Shown here piece by piece: positions 32,934 to 41,954 of a stretch of 64,000 bases of DNA. The position numbers were made by a program, and so were the translations under genes. The stretch covers positions 6,014,001 to 6,078,000 of the forward strand of contig NZ_JAPENX010000001.1 of NCBI RefSeq assembly GCF_026341815.1. The letters run 5' to 3'. How positions within the stretch are numbered: the stretch's first letter is position 1; each line of letters begins with the position of its first letter. The notes under the pieces are model-generated. The model was not told the origin of the DNA. It ran no database searches and worked only from the letters and a program-made list of their open reading frames with translations. The DNA comes from Streptomyces sp. NBC_00572 (GTDB taxonomy: Bacteria; Actinomycetota; Actinomycetes; Streptomycetales; Streptomycetaceae).

Positions 32934-33499
32934 CGTTGTGGACCTCTCGTGAAGCGCCCCGAGGGCGCGGTGGTGAGCAGGGGGTGGAGCAGCCGGTGCG
33001 GCCGGGCGAGCGCGGCCGTCACCGGGTCGTCGTCAGGGGCGGACGGGGCGAGCCCGGGGCCGGGGGCGACCAGGACGTCCGCGACGGGTACGGCCGCGCC
33101 GCAGCGCGTACAGCGTCCGTCCGCGTCGAGCGGGGCCTCGTCCCCGGCGTGCAGGAAGACGCGGCGCGGGCCGCTGTCCGCCGCGTGGAACTCCTCGCCC
33201 CAGGCGGTCAGCGCGCGGACGGCCGGCCAGAGCGCGACACCCTTGGGCGTGAGCGCGTACACCTCGCGGCGGCCCGTGCCCGGCTCGGGGCGGCGCTCCA
33301 GGACGCCCGCCCCGGTGAGGGTGGTGAGCCGGTCGGTGAGGACGGCCCGGGGTACGCCCAGGTGCGCGGCGAACTCCCCGAACCTGCGCACCCCGTAGAA
33401 GGCGTCGCGCAGGATCAGCAGCGTCCAGCGCTCGCCGACGATCTCCATCGAGCGGGCGAGGGCGCAGGTCTGGCCGCGGTAGTCGCGCGGAAGGGTCAT
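32930..33499 (-). CDS. HxlR-family transcriptional regulator
   Basis: 189-aa winged-helix regulator: CALARSMEIVGERWTLLILRD is the HxlR signature, including the N-terminal cysteine that senses reactive carbonyls or oxidants in relatives. It is followed by the wing RRPEPGTGRREVYALTPKG. A C-terminal extension has a CTRCG pair that could bind zinc or be redox active. Forms a two-gene operon with the PanE-like reductase, which it probably regulates. Confidence 0.9.
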   Translation of the reverse strand: MTLPRDYRGQTCALARSMEIVGERWTLLILRDAFYGVRRFGEFAAHLGVPRAVLTDRLTTLTGAGVLERRPEPGTGRREVYALTPKGVALWPAVRALTAWGEEFHAADSGPRRVFLHAGDEAPLDADGRCTRCGAAVPVADVLVAPGPGLAPSAPDDDPVTAALARPHRLLHPLLTTAPSGRFTRGPQR

Positions 33500-33594
33500 G
33501 GCGGGACCCTAGCGCAGAAGAGTTCGGTGACCGAACTGTTTTCGAGGGAACGGTTCTCCGGCGAGTGAAGGGGACCACTAGGCTTTCGCTCACC

Positions 33595-34806
33595 ATGAAC
33601 CAGCCCACGGAACCCAAGGCCGACAAGTCGGGCGTGCGTCGGCACAACCTGAGCCTCGTCCTGCGGACCGTCCACGACGCGGGCGAGACCACCAGGGCGG
33701 CCGTCGCCGGCCGCGTCGGCCTCACCCGGCCCGCCGTCTCCTCGCTCGTCGAGCAACTCCTCGACCTCGGCTTCCTCGTCGAATCGGGCAAGACGTTCAG
33801 CGGGCAGGCGGGACGGCCGGGCACCGTCCTCAAACCCGCGGACACCGGACCGGCCGGACTCGGCGTCGAGATCAACGTCGACTACGTGACGGTCTGCGTC
33901 GTCGACCTCACCGGCACCGACCGCGTCCGGCGCACCGAACGCCTCGACAACCGCGCCGTCGGCGCCCCCGAGGTCCTTGCCCGGGCCGCCCGTGTCGCCG
34001 CCGAAGTCCTGGACACCGCCGCGGAACGACGTCTCGCTCCGGCGGGCGCCGGACTCGCCCTGCCGGGCCTCGTCTCCGGCGGGACCGTCCGGCAGGCCCC
34101 CAACCTCGGCTGGTACGAGGTCGAGGCCGAGCGCCTCTTCGGCGAGGCCCTCAGCGCACTGCGTCCCGGCACCGAGGGCCTCGCCCTGACCTCCGACAAC
34201 GAGGCCAACATGGCGGCCCTCGCGGAGCTGTGGTTCGGCACGCTCGGCGACCTCCGCACCTTTCTCCACCTGACCGGCGAGATCGGCGTCGGCGGCGCGA
34301 TCGTCGTCCACGGCGAACTCCTGCGCGGCGCGCACGGCTTCGCCGGCGAGATCGGCCATCTCGTCGTCGACGCCGAAGGGCCCCGCTGCCGCTGCGGCTC
34401 CCGCGGCTGTCTGGAGCAGTACGCGGGCCAGGCGGCGCTCCTCCGGGCGGCGGAGGCGACCGGCGTCCCCGACCTCACGGACCGCGCCGGGGCGGGAGAC
34501 CCACGGGCCCTCGCCGCGCTCGCCGAGGCGGGCAGGATGCTCGGGCGCGCCCTGTCCGGCGCCGTGAACCTCCTCGACCCCGAGGCGGTCGTCCTCGGCG
34601 GCATCTACCCGCAGCTGATGCCGTGGCTCGTCCCCGCCCTCGCCGAGGAGCTCTCCGACCGGGTCGTCTCCGGCCTCTGGGCCCCGGAAGCGGGCCGCCT
34701 CCGCCCCGCCTCCGCGGCGACCGACGCCGCCCGGGGCGCGGCGGCACTCGTCCTCCACGACGTCCTGGCCGACCCGCTGGCGTACCCGACGGCGACGGGG
34801 GCCTGA
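33595..34806 (+). CDS. ROK-family transcriptional repressor (2)
   Basis: 403-aa ROK regulator. HTH: RRHNLSLVLRTVHDAGETTR, VGLTRPAVSSLVEQLLDLG. ROK domain: GVEINVDYVTVCVVDLTG, TGEIGVGGAIVVHGELLRG, and zinc signature GEIGHLVVDAEG with CRCGSRGCLEQYAG. It resembles the Streptomyces Rok7B7/XylR group, and with xylB three kilobases away a xylose link is plausible but unproven. A TAGGCT -10 box lies 10 bases before the ATG without a Shine-Dalgarno sequence, suggesting a leaderless or very short-leader mRNA. Confidence 0.9.
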   Translation: MNQPTEPKADKSGVRRHNLSLVLRTVHDAGETTRAAVAGRVGLTRPAVSSLVEQLLDLGFLVESGKTFSGQAGRPGTVLKPADTGPAGLGVEINVDYVTVCVVDLTGTDRVRRTERLDNRAVGAPEVLARAARVAAEVLDTAAERRLAPAGAGLALPGLVSGGTVRQAPNLGWYEVEAERLFGEALSALRPGTEGLALTSDNEANMAALAELWFGTLGDLRTFLHLTGEIGVGGAIVVHGELLRGAHGFAGEIGHLVVDAEGPRCRCGSRGCLEQYAGQAALLRAAEATGVPDLTDRAGAGDPRALAALAEAGRMLGRALSGAVNLLDPEAVVLGGIYPQLMPWLVPALAEELSDRVVSGLWAPEAGRLRPASAATDAARGAAALVLHDVLADPLAYPTATGA

Positions 34807-34862
34807 CGGGAGCGGAGGTGGGACGGTCACGGGGGCCTGACGGTTACGGGGCCTGACGGGGC
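34795..34862. repeat. Three short direct repeats spanning the ROK gene stop codon
   Basis: ACGGGGGCCTGACGG occurs at the 3' end of the ROK gene (its TGA is inside the repeat), again 30 bases downstream, and a third time shortened by one base. The 56-base gap to the convergent MBL gene consists largely of these copies. No hairpin terminator is apparent. Confidence 0.55.
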
Positions 34863-35720
34863 TCACCGGGCGTCGGCGGCCCTCCTTCCGGGCGGTCGGC
34901 CGGCGGGGGCCGTCGGCGGTTCGACGAACGGCCGCGTCAGATGGGCCGTCGCCAGCACCGCGCCGCTGTCGGCGGCGCGCGCGAGCAGCTCCTCACGCGT
35001 GGAGCGTGCGGTGGCCGGGTCGCGTTCGTGGGCGTACGCCACAGCGGGGGCGACGAGCTGCACCGCATGTACGAGGACGTCGCCGGTGACCAGGACGTCC
35101 CGGCCGTCCGGCCGTTCGACCAGGACGGACTGATGGCCGGGGGTGTGGCCGGGGGTGGGAAGCAGCGTGACGCCCGGGCGCAGCCGGTGCCTGCCGTCGA
35201 CCTCGTGCAGCTGCCCGGCGGCACGGAGAGGTGCCACCACCCAGTCCCACACGGGATCCTGCCGGTCGAGGGCGGCGGTCTCCGCGCCCTGGACGACGTA
35301 CCGGGCGGACGGGAAGAACGGCCGGTCGGCGGCGTCGGCGACCCAGCCGGTGTGATCCTCGTGCAGATGCGTCAGGACCACGGTGTGGACGTCCGCGCGG
35401 TCGATCCCGGCCTCCGTGAGCAGGTCCGGAAGTCGGCCGGGCACGGGACACCAGGGCGCCCCCGGCCCCTCGGCGGGGCCCACACCCGCGTCGATGAGCG
35501 TCCAGCCCGAACCGCCGGGGTCGGCCACGGCGAAACAGCGGAAGTCCAGCCGCCATGCGCCGTCGGGCCCCACCGCACCCGGGTCGAGCGCGGCGGCGGC
35601 CGCCCAGTCCGCCGGGGCCGCGCCGGGGAAGGCGTCCCGCGCCGACGTGAAGAACAGCCCGGTGGCGTCCAAGAGTGCCGTCACCGGGCCCATCCGCGTC
35701 AGTCCGCTGCTGTTCGGCAT
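34863..35720 (-). CDS. MBL-fold metallo-hydrolase
   Basis: 285-aa metallo-beta-lactamase-fold enzyme. The dinuclear metal signature is THLHEDHTGW, with further ligands in PTPGHTPGHQSVLV, VTGDVLVHAVQ and ATAHLTRPF. It resembles lactonase/quorum-quenching-like MBL proteins more than true beta-lactamases; substrate unknown. The C-terminus is arginine-rich. Start at ATG 35720; an ATG nine codons later is possible. Confidence 0.85.
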   Translation of the reverse strand: MPNSSGLTRMGPVTALLDATGLFFTSARDAFPGAAPADWAAAAALDPGAVGPDGAWRLDFRCFAVADPGGSGWTLIDAGVGPAEGPGAPWCPVPGRLPDLLTEAGIDRADVHTVVLTHLHEDHTGWVADAADRPFFPSARYVVQGAETAALDRQDPVWDWVVAPLRAAGQLHEVDGRHRLRPGVTLLPTPGHTPGHQSVLVERPDGRDVLVTGDVLVHAVQLVAPAVAYAHERDPATARSTREELLARAADSGAVLATAHLTRPFVEPPTAPAGRPPGRRAADAR

Positions 35721-35832
35721 GACGCCGACCCTGCCACCGTCAGGCTCCGCACGTACAGCAGACCGATCACTCTCATCCCGCTCTCACGCCGGCCTTATCC
35801 CGTCATCACGCGCCGCCCCTAGCTTCACGCCC

Positions 35833-37323
35833 ATGTTCTTCACCTACCTCCGGCGCGAACTGCGCCGCCGCAGAAAGGCGGCGCTCGTCGTCGCCTCCGG
35901 GCTCGCGCTCGGGATCGCGCTGGTCATCGTCGTCAACTCCGTCTCCTCCGGCATGAACCAGGCCCAGGGCAAGGTCCTTGAGTCCCTCTACGGCCTCGGT
36001 ACGGACCTGACGGTGACCAAGGCGCAGGAACGGCCCGAGGGCGGCGCGCAGCCGCAGCGCCCCCGGTTCGAGTTCCAGGGCAAGGAGGACGGCGAGGAGC
36101 AGAGCAGTGACCGGCTGATGGTCCAGGGCTTCCAGACCCTCGCGGACTCCACCGTCGCCACGGTCGCCGGACAGCCCGGTGTCGACCGGGCGGTGGGCGG
36201 GCTCAGCCTCGTCAACCTGAAGATCAACGGGGAGTTCGCGCGGGGCCGGATCCAGCGCGGCCAGACCCAGCAGGTCCAGCCCGGCGAGCAGGGCGGCCAG
36301 AACGGCGGAGGCGGCAACGGCGGCGGTTCCGGGCCCGGTGACACCGTCACCGGTGGCGGCGCGGCCTTCGACGTCGACTCCTTCACGCTCTACGGCACCG
36401 ACGTCACGGCGCCCGACCTCGGCCCCCTCACCACCTCCACCGTCTCCCAGGGCCGTACCTTCAAGACCACCGAGACCGACGCGAAGGTCGCCGTCGTCGA
36501 CAGCGCCTACGCCCAGGAGAAGGACCTCGCGGTCGGTGACGAACTCACCGTCAAGAACGCGAAGTTCGAGATCGTCGGCATCGCGACCGCCGACCGGGGC
36601 CAGTCCGCCGCACAGGTCTACCTTCCGCTGAAGCAGGCGCAGACCCTCTCCGCCTCCGCGGCCAAGATCACCACGATCTACGTGAAGGCGACCGACTCGA
36701 CGCGGATCGACGCGGTCAAGACCGCCATCCAGAAGAACGTCACCGGCACCACCGTCACCACCTCGGCCGACCTCGCCCAGACGGTCTCCGGCTCGCTCGA
36801 CACCGCCGCCGACCTCGCCTCGAACGTGGGCCGGTGGCTCTCGTACGCCGTGCTGCTCGCCGCGATCCTCGTCGCGGGTCTGCTCACCTCCTCCGCCGTC
36901 ACCCGCCGGGTCCGTGAGTTCGGCACGCTCAAGGCGCTCGGCTGGAAGAGCGGCCGGGTCACCCGCCAGGTCGTCGGCGAGGCGCTCGTCAACGGATTCA
37001 TCGGCGGCGCCCTCGGCATCGCGATCGGCCTGGCCGGAGCGTACGCGGTGTCCGCCGTCAGCCCGACGCTCACCGCCGAACTCGGCGCCACCGGAGGCAC
37101 GTTCGGAGGTGGCGGCGGACGCGGCGGCATGGCCTTCGGCGGCGGCCCCGGCGGCACGGCTGCCGGAAAGACCGTCGACATCGCCCTCACCGCACCGGTC
37201 AGCGTCACCACGGTGGGTCTCGCCGTCCTCCTCGCCCTGGGCGGCGGTCTGGTCGCGGGCGCGTTCGGCGCCTGGCGCGCCTCGCGACTGCGCCCCGCGG
37301 ACGCGCTGCGCCGCGTCGAGTAG
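35833..37323 (+). CDS. FtsX/MacB-type ABC transporter permease
   Basis: 496-aa membrane protein with the MacB/FtsX layout: first membrane helix (ALVVASGLALGIALVIVVNS), a large extracellular domain of about 290 residues with a Gly/Gln/Asn-rich linker near residues 155-180, then three C-terminal membrane helices and the conserved REFGTLKALGWKSGRVTRQVVGE loop and ALRRVE end. A second glycine-rich stretch is at about 420-440. Works with the ATPase encoded 37 bases downstream in export or envelope mechanics. TAGCTT ends seven bases before the ATG with no Shine-Dalgarno sequence: likely leaderless. Confidence 0.9.
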   Translation: MFFTYLRRELRRRRKAALVVASGLALGIALVIVVNSVSSGMNQAQGKVLESLYGLGTDLTVTKAQERPEGGAQPQRPRFEFQGKEDGEEQSSDRLMVQGFQTLADSTVATVAGQPGVDRAVGGLSLVNLKINGEFARGRIQRGQTQQVQPGEQGGQNGGGGNGGGSGPGDTVTGGGAAFDVDSFTLYGTDVTAPDLGPLTTSTVSQGRTFKTTETDAKVAVVDSAYAQEKDLAVGDELTVKNAKFEIVGIATADRGQSAAQVYLPLKQAQTLSASAAKITTIYVKATDSTRIDAVKTAIQKNVTGTTVTTSADLAQTVSGSLDTAADLASNVGRWLSYAVLLAAILVAGLLTSSAVTRRVREFGTLKALGWKSGRVTRQVVGEALVNGFIGGALGIAIGLAGAYAVSAVSPTLTAELGATGGTFGGGGGRGGMAFGGGPGGTAAGKTVDIALTAPVSVTTVGLAVLLALGGGLVAGAFGAWRASRLRPADALRRVE

Positions 37324-37360
37324 CCGCCCGAACCCACCCACGTACCACAGGAGTCCCACC

Positions 37361-38068
37361 ATGTACGAACTCATCGGCGTCACCAAGCAGTACCGGCGGG
37401 GCCAGGAGAGAGTCGACGCCCTCGTTGGGGTCGACCTCACCCTCGCCCAGGGCGACCGGCTGGTCATCCAAGGGCCCACGGGCGGCGGCAAGTCGACGCT
37501 CCTCCAGATGCTCGGCGGCCTCGACCGCCCCACCTCCGGCCAGGTCCTGCTCGACGGCACGGACCTCGCCGCGCTGTCCGAGCGCAGGCTGACGGCCGTA
37601 CGCGGCCAGAACATCGGCTTCGTCTTCCAGAGCTTCAACCTCATCCCCACGCTCACCGCGCAGGAGAACGTGGAGACCGCGCTCGTCCCGCTCGGTGTGA
37701 AGCCCGCCGAGCGGCGGAGCCGGGCCGCCGAGGCGCTGGAGTCGGTCGGACTCGGCGAACGCCGCGGGCATCTGCCGTCCGAGCTCTCCGGCGGTCAGCA
37801 GCAGCGGGTGGCCATCGCCCGCGCGCTCGTCAAGCGCCCGAAGGTGCTGCTCGCCGACGAACCGACCGGAAACCTCGACGAGTCGATGCGCGACGAGATC
37901 GTCGAACTGCTCGAAGGGCTGTGGAAGGAGCACGGGTTGACCTTCGTCATGGTCACCCACGACAGCGCGATCGCCCGCCGGGCGCCCCGCCTCGCCACGA
38001 TCCGCAAGGGCCGGATCACGATCAAGGAGAACCGCCCGGCGGCGACGCCGGACCCGGTCGAGGCCTGA
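37361..38068 (+). CDS. ABC transporter ATP-binding protein (LolD/MacB type)
   Basis: 235-aa ATPase partner of the preceding FtsX-type permease. Walker A GPTGGGKST, Q-loop VFQSFNLIPTLTAQEN, signature LSGGQQQRVAIARAL, Walker B VLLADEPTGNLDE, switch His in VTHDS. CAGGAG lies eight bases before the ATG. The pair probably extrudes a peptide, lipid or antibiotic; no neighbouring gene identifies it. Confidence 0.95.
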   Translation: MYELIGVTKQYRRGQERVDALVGVDLTLAQGDRLVIQGPTGGGKSTLLQMLGGLDRPTSGQVLLDGTDLAALSERRLTAVRGQNIGFVFQSFNLIPTLTAQENVETALVPLGVKPAERRSRAAEALESVGLGERRGHLPSELSGGQQQRVAIARALVKRPKVLLADEPTGNLDESMRDEIVELLEGLWKEHGLTFVMVTHDSAIARRAPRLATIRKGRITIKENRPAATPDPVEA

Positions 38069-38101
38069 GCGACTGCCGTCGCCGCACGGGGTCTCGGGTG
38101 G

Positions 38102-39073
38102 CTAGGGCACGCCGTGGCCGCGCAGATAGGCCAACGGGTTGATGTCCGAGCCGAAGTACGGCGTGGTCCGCACCTCGAAGTGCAGATGCGGACCCGTCAC
38201 CCGGCCGGTCGCGCCCGAGCGCGCGATCCGCTGCCCGGCCGACACGCTCTGGCCGGGCGACACGTCGATACGGGAGAGATGGGCGTACTGGGTGAAGCGG
38301 CCGTCCGGGTGGCGGATCACCACCTCGTAGCCGTACGAGCGTCCGTACCCGGCGGTCACCACCCGTCCGGGACCCACCGAGCGGACCGTCGTCCCCGTCG
38401 GGACGGCGAAGTCCTGCCCCGTGTGATAGCCCTTCGACCAAGAACCGCGCTGCCCGTACCATCCCGTGTAGACGTACGAGGAGACCGGCGTCGTCCAGCC
38501 CCGCGAGGAGCCGGAGGGCGCCGTCGGTCCCGAAGGCCCGGACGGTCTCGTGGAGTTGGACGTGTCGCCCGAAAGGCCCGTCCGCTGCTGGTACTTCCAC
38601 GCGTGGCCGGTCCAGTACCAGTGGCCGAGGGACTTGTACCAGTAGACGCGGTCCTGGGCGTCCCAGCCCTGGCGCCCCCGGAAGACCGGCTCACCGGTCC
38701 GGCCGCCGCCCGCGGGGGAGGTGGCGGCCGAGGCTCCGGTGCGCTGCTCGTACGTCGTGGCGTGACTGGTCCAGCGCCACTCGCCGGCCGCGTTCCGGAA
38801 CCAGTACTTCGAGCCGTCCCAGCCCGCGTGCGCCGGGGCGGGTTCGGCCGCGGCCGTCCCCGCCCCCGCGCCCGCCAGGGCGACCGCGCCCACGGTCGCG
38901 ACGACCGCGCGGCGCACCCCGTGCAGGGGCGCCACCGCGCGCGGTCCGCCCGCCCCGGTGGGCCGGGCGGCGTCGGCGCAGCCCGCGCAGGCGCAGTCCG
39001 CGGGTATAGCGTCGGTGAATGCGGGGGTGGTGAATGCGGGGGTGTTCACAGTCCTCTTCACGGTCCTCTTCAC
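38102..39073 (-). CDS. M23 peptidoglycan peptidase with Trp/Tyr-rich repeats
   Basis: 323-aa exported LytM/M23 endopeptidase. GTG 39073 overlaps the stop of the SPFH gene (GTGA). The N-terminus carries duplicated VKRT and TPAF words, then a Cys-rich patch CACAGCADAA and a secretion segment RRAVVATVGAVALAGAGAG. Two copies of a 45-residue module follow (YWFRNAAGEWRWTSHATTYE and YWYKSLGHWYWTGHAWKYQQ), each ending QRTG. The C-terminal peptidase has GYHTGQDFAVP and GPHLHFEVR zinc motifs. Expected to cut cell-wall cross-links. Confidence 0.9.
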   Translation of the reverse strand: MKRTVKRTVNTPAFTTPAFTDAIPADCACAGCADAARPTGAGGPRAVAPLHGVRRAVVATVGAVALAGAGAGTAAAEPAPAHAGWDGSKYWFRNAAGEWRWTSHATTYEQRTGASAATSPAGGGRTGEPVFRGRQGWDAQDRVYWYKSLGHWYWTGHAWKYQQRTGLSGDTSNSTRPSGPSGPTAPSGSSRGWTTPVSSYVYTGWYGQRGSWSKGYHTGQDFAVPTGTTVRSVGPGRVVTAGYGRSYGYEVVIRHPDGRFTQYAHLSRIDVSPGQSVSAGQRIARSGATGRVTGPHLHFEVRTTPYFGSDINPLAYLRGHGVP

Positions 39074-40344
39074 TCCTGGTTCGGGTCGGCCGGGCCGCCA
39101 CTCCGGGTGTAGAAGGCCACGGTCAAGTCCTTGACCAGGGCCTGGCGTTCGAAGTCGTCGAGCTCGACGAGTCCCCGGACGGTCAGCCGGGTCACGGTGT
39201 CGTCCACGGCGTCGATCACGCCGGTGAGGACGGAGTCCCGGTGCTTGGCGTCCAGGGCGGCGATCTGCCGTCTGCGCATGGCGGCGGCGACCTCGGGGGC
39301 GTACTCGATGCGGGTCGGCTGTGCGGAGAAGACGGCGATGCCGACCGGCCGGCACTCGGCCGCGAGCATGCGCGTGAGCGCGTCGCCGACCGCCTCCGCG
39401 TCCCGCAGGGTGGGTGTGCCGCCCCGGAAGGCATCGGCGGGCAGCTGCGAGAGCACCCGTGCGGCCGCCGCCTCCACCTGCTCACGCAGATAGCCGAGAT
39501 GGTCGTCGACGGAGAGCAGCGCGCGGGCCGTGTCCCGTACCGACCAGACGACCAGGACCACCACGCGAAGCGCCGAACCTTCGGCGTCGACGACGGCGAT
39601 CGGTTCACTGCGCCAGTGCCGCAGCCGTACGTCGATCCGGCGCCGCAGCACGAAGGGGCTGATCCATACGAGGCCGGTGCGGCGCACGCTGCCCCGGTAG
39701 CGGCCGAAGAGCGAGAGCACCCAGGCGGAGCCGGTCCGCCCGCGGGTCAGTCCGCCGAAGGAGACGACGGCGACGACGAGACAGCCCGCGAGCGCGGCCC
39801 ATTCCCAGGGCGGCAGCTCGACTTCGCGGAGCGGGCGGGCCCGCCACAGCGCCGTGGCGATGCCGGCGAGCGCGGTCAGCCCGGTCAGCAGGGCCACCCA
39901 GCCGGGGACGGCGGGCCCGGGGCGTTCCACCAGGTCGGGGTCGACGGGCGGGGGACGGCGGGGGAGCACGGTGGCCGGGGTGCCCGCCGCGGACCGTGCG
40001 GTGGGTGTGGTGGACGGGACATGCGGCGAGGCTGCCAGGGCGGCGGTGGTGGGCTCGGTGGGTGTGGTCCCGCGCTGCCGGGCGTGCCGCTGGGGGGAGT
40101 TCGGCCCGGCGCCCGCGGTCGCCTCGACCCGGTCGGCCGCCAGCTCGGTGGGCCCCGGCAGGGCCGTGATCCTCGCCGGCGCGGTGGTCTTGGATGCGCC
40201 GGTGGCCTTCGCCAGGGCCGTGGTCTTCGACAGGGTGGTGGTCGGCTGCTGGGCGCGGTCCGACCGGAAGAGGTCGTCCATCGGTATGCCGTCCGTGTGC
40301 CAGCGCGCACGGACGGGCAGGGGCCGTTCTCGTCGCTCGGTCAT
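39070..40344 (-). CDS. SPFH/band-7 domain membrane protein
   Basis: 424-aa protein. A Pro/Ala/Thr-rich disordered N-terminal region (about 20-135) is followed by two membrane segments (GWVALLTGLTALAGIATALW and WAALAGCLVVAVVSFGG), then a prohibitin/stomatin-like SPFH domain (SVRRTGLVWISPFVLRRRIDV, DAEGSALRVVVLVVWSV) and a helical part (RQIAALDAKHRDSVLTGVID). Start at MTERRERPLPV with AAGGG upstream. Probably organises membrane microdomains; overlap with the M23 gene hints at a cell-envelope role. Confidence 0.85.
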   Translation of the reverse strand: MTERRERPLPVRARWHTDGIPMDDLFRSDRAQQPTTTLSKTTALAKATGASKTTAPARITALPGPTELAADRVEATAGAGPNSPQRHARQRGTTPTEPTTAALAASPHVPSTTPTARSAAGTPATVLPRRPPPVDPDLVERPGPAVPGWVALLTGLTALAGIATALWRARPLREVELPPWEWAALAGCLVVAVVSFGGLTRGRTGSAWVLSLFGRYRGSVRRTGLVWISPFVLRRRIDVRLRHWRSEPIAVVDAEGSALRVVVLVVWSVRDTARALLSVDDHLGYLREQVEAAAARVLSQLPADAFRGGTPTLRDAEAVGDALTRMLAAECRPVGIAVFSAQPTRIEYAPEVAAAMRRRQIAALDAKHRDSVLTGVIDAVDDTVTRLTVRGLVELDDFERQALVKDLTVAFYTRSGGPADPNQE

Positions 40345-40520
40345 GAGGCCCTTCCGGCCGTTCCTGAGGTGACGGCACGTCGGATGATCTTCACGGACCA
40401 TCGTCACAGGGGTGTATGTCCGGAATGCCGCGACGAACGTCCTGAATGTCCAGGACTTAAGTCCCTTGGCCAAGGCTTCACCGGGGGCCGTTGTCAGTGG
40501 GTGCCCCTACCGTTTTCACC

Positions 40521-41954
40521 ATGACGACGACCTACCTGGAGCTGTCGCAGGACGACGGCGCTGCCCACAAGTTCTACGAAGTGACCGTCGACGACCTCAC
40601 GGTGTCGGTCCGTTACGGAAGGATCGGCGCGGCGGGCCAGACGCAGCGCTCCACGTTCCCGACGCAGGCGAAGGCACAGGCCGCCGCGGCGAAGAAGATA
40701 GGGGAGAAGGTCCGCAAGGGATACGCCCCGGCTGTCCGGGGACAGCGGGCCGCCCGCGCCGTGACGCGGCGCGCGGTGACCTCCGCGCCCTCCACCGCGC
40801 GCGCCGTCGCCCCTGTGCTCTGGCGCTTCCGGACCGGCTCGGCCGCCTTCGGCATCCATGTCGACGAGGAGCGCTGCTGGGTCGGCAACCAGGCGGGGGA
40901 CGTCTTCACGCTCGACCGTTCCGGCGAGGTGCAGGCCCGGTTCAGCCTCCCGGACGGCGTCAAGTGCCTGGTCGCCGACGACTTCTGGATCTACGCCGGC
41001 TGCGACGACGGCAAGGTGTACGACCTGTCGTCCAAGCTGCCCTTCGCCGCCTACGACATCGCCACCGACGTGGACATCTTCTGGCTCGACATCCACGAGG
41101 GCGTCCTGCACGTCGCCGACCGCTCGGGCCGGCTCACCGTCATCGACCACGAGGACGAGCACCAGTGGGCGCGCGGCGGCCAGGGCGAGCACGCCTGGAT
41201 GGTCCGCGCCGACGGGGAAGCCGTCTACTACGGGGACACGCGGGGCGTCGCCGCCCACGCACCGGACGGCGGCGGCGAGCTGTGGCACACGGCCACCGAG
41301 GGCGGGGTCCTCTTCGGCTGGCAGGAGGACACCGCGGTCTACGCGGGCACCGCCCGAAAGAAGGTCCAGCGGCTCGCGAAGAAGGACGGGCGGATCGAGG
41401 CGGTGTACGCCTGCGACAGCCCGGTGTACTCCTGCGCCACCTCGCCCGGCGGCCGGTTCGTCTTCGCCGCCGACTCGGCCTCCTCCGTCTACTGCTTCGC
41501 CGAGGACGGCACCCGGCTGTGGAAGCTCGGCACGGGAGGCGGCTCGGCGCTCTCCATGCAGTACCGCGACGAGCGGCTCTACCTGGTGACCACCGACGGT
41601 TCGCTGGTGTGCGTGGACGCGAGCGAGGCGGCGATCGAGGCCGCCCAGGGCGGCACGGTCCCGGTCGCCCGCGACATCAAGCTCGCGGCGGCCATGCCGG
41701 TGTACGAGCCGGCGACGACCGTCACCGCCGTGACCACGGTCAGCGACGCCCCGGTCGGCTCGGTGGTCGTGGAGTGCGTGACCGAGTCGGGCAGGACACG
41801 GGTACGGGTCGTCTCCCAGGGCTACGACTCCGCGTGGAACGTGCAGTTCCCGAGGGCGATCCGGGAGCCCGGCGCGCGGTACGTGGTCGATGCCCTGCAC
41901 GCGGCCGCCGGTGGCTTCTACCGGGTGCGCGGTGACATCCGGCGGCTGCGGTGA
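40521..41954 (+). CDS. WGR domain plus beta-propeller protein
   Basis: 477-aa protein. Residues about 1-75 are a WGR domain (FYEVTVDDLTVSVRYGRIGAAGQ...TFPTQAKAQAAAAKKI), otherwise found in poly(ADP-ribose) polymerases and MolR-like proteins and able to bind nucleic acids. Residues about 100-400 hold PQQ/WD-like propeller repeats (CWVGNQAGDVFTLDRSG, IYAGCDDGKVYDLS, LHVADRSGRLTVID, VFAADSASSVYCFAEDGTRLW). No signal peptide. TACCGT lies six bases before the ATG and there is no Shine-Dalgarno sequence, so the mRNA is probably leaderless. Function unknown. Confidence 0.85.
   Translation: MTTTYLELSQDDGAAHKFYEVTVDDLTVSVRYGRIGAAGQTQRSTFPTQAKAQAAAAKKIGEKVRKGYAPAVRGQRAARAVTRRAVTSAPSTARAVAPVLWRFRTGSAAFGIHVDEERCWVGNQAGDVFTLDRSGEVQARFSLPDGVKCLVADDFWIYAGCDDGKVYDLSSKLPFAAYDIATDVDIFWLDIHEGVLHVADRSGRLTVIDHEDEHQWARGGQGEHAWMVRADGEAVYYGDTRGVAAHAPDGGGELWHTATEGGVLFGWQEDTAVYAGTARKKVQRLAKKDGRIEAVYACDSPVYSCATSPGGRFVFAADSASSVYCFAEDGTRLWKLGTGGGSALSMQYRDERLYLVTTDGSLVCVDASEAAIEAAQGGTVPVARDIKLAAAMPVYEPATTVTAVTTVSDAPVGSVVVECVTESGRTRVRVVSQGYDSAWNVQFPRAIREPGARYVVDALHAAAGGFYRVRGDIRRLR

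Noticed and set aside
34863..35720. Beta-lactamase resistance gene
   Set aside because: The MBL fold is clear, but metal-ligand spacing and loop content are those of general MBL hydrolases; no class B lactamase features.
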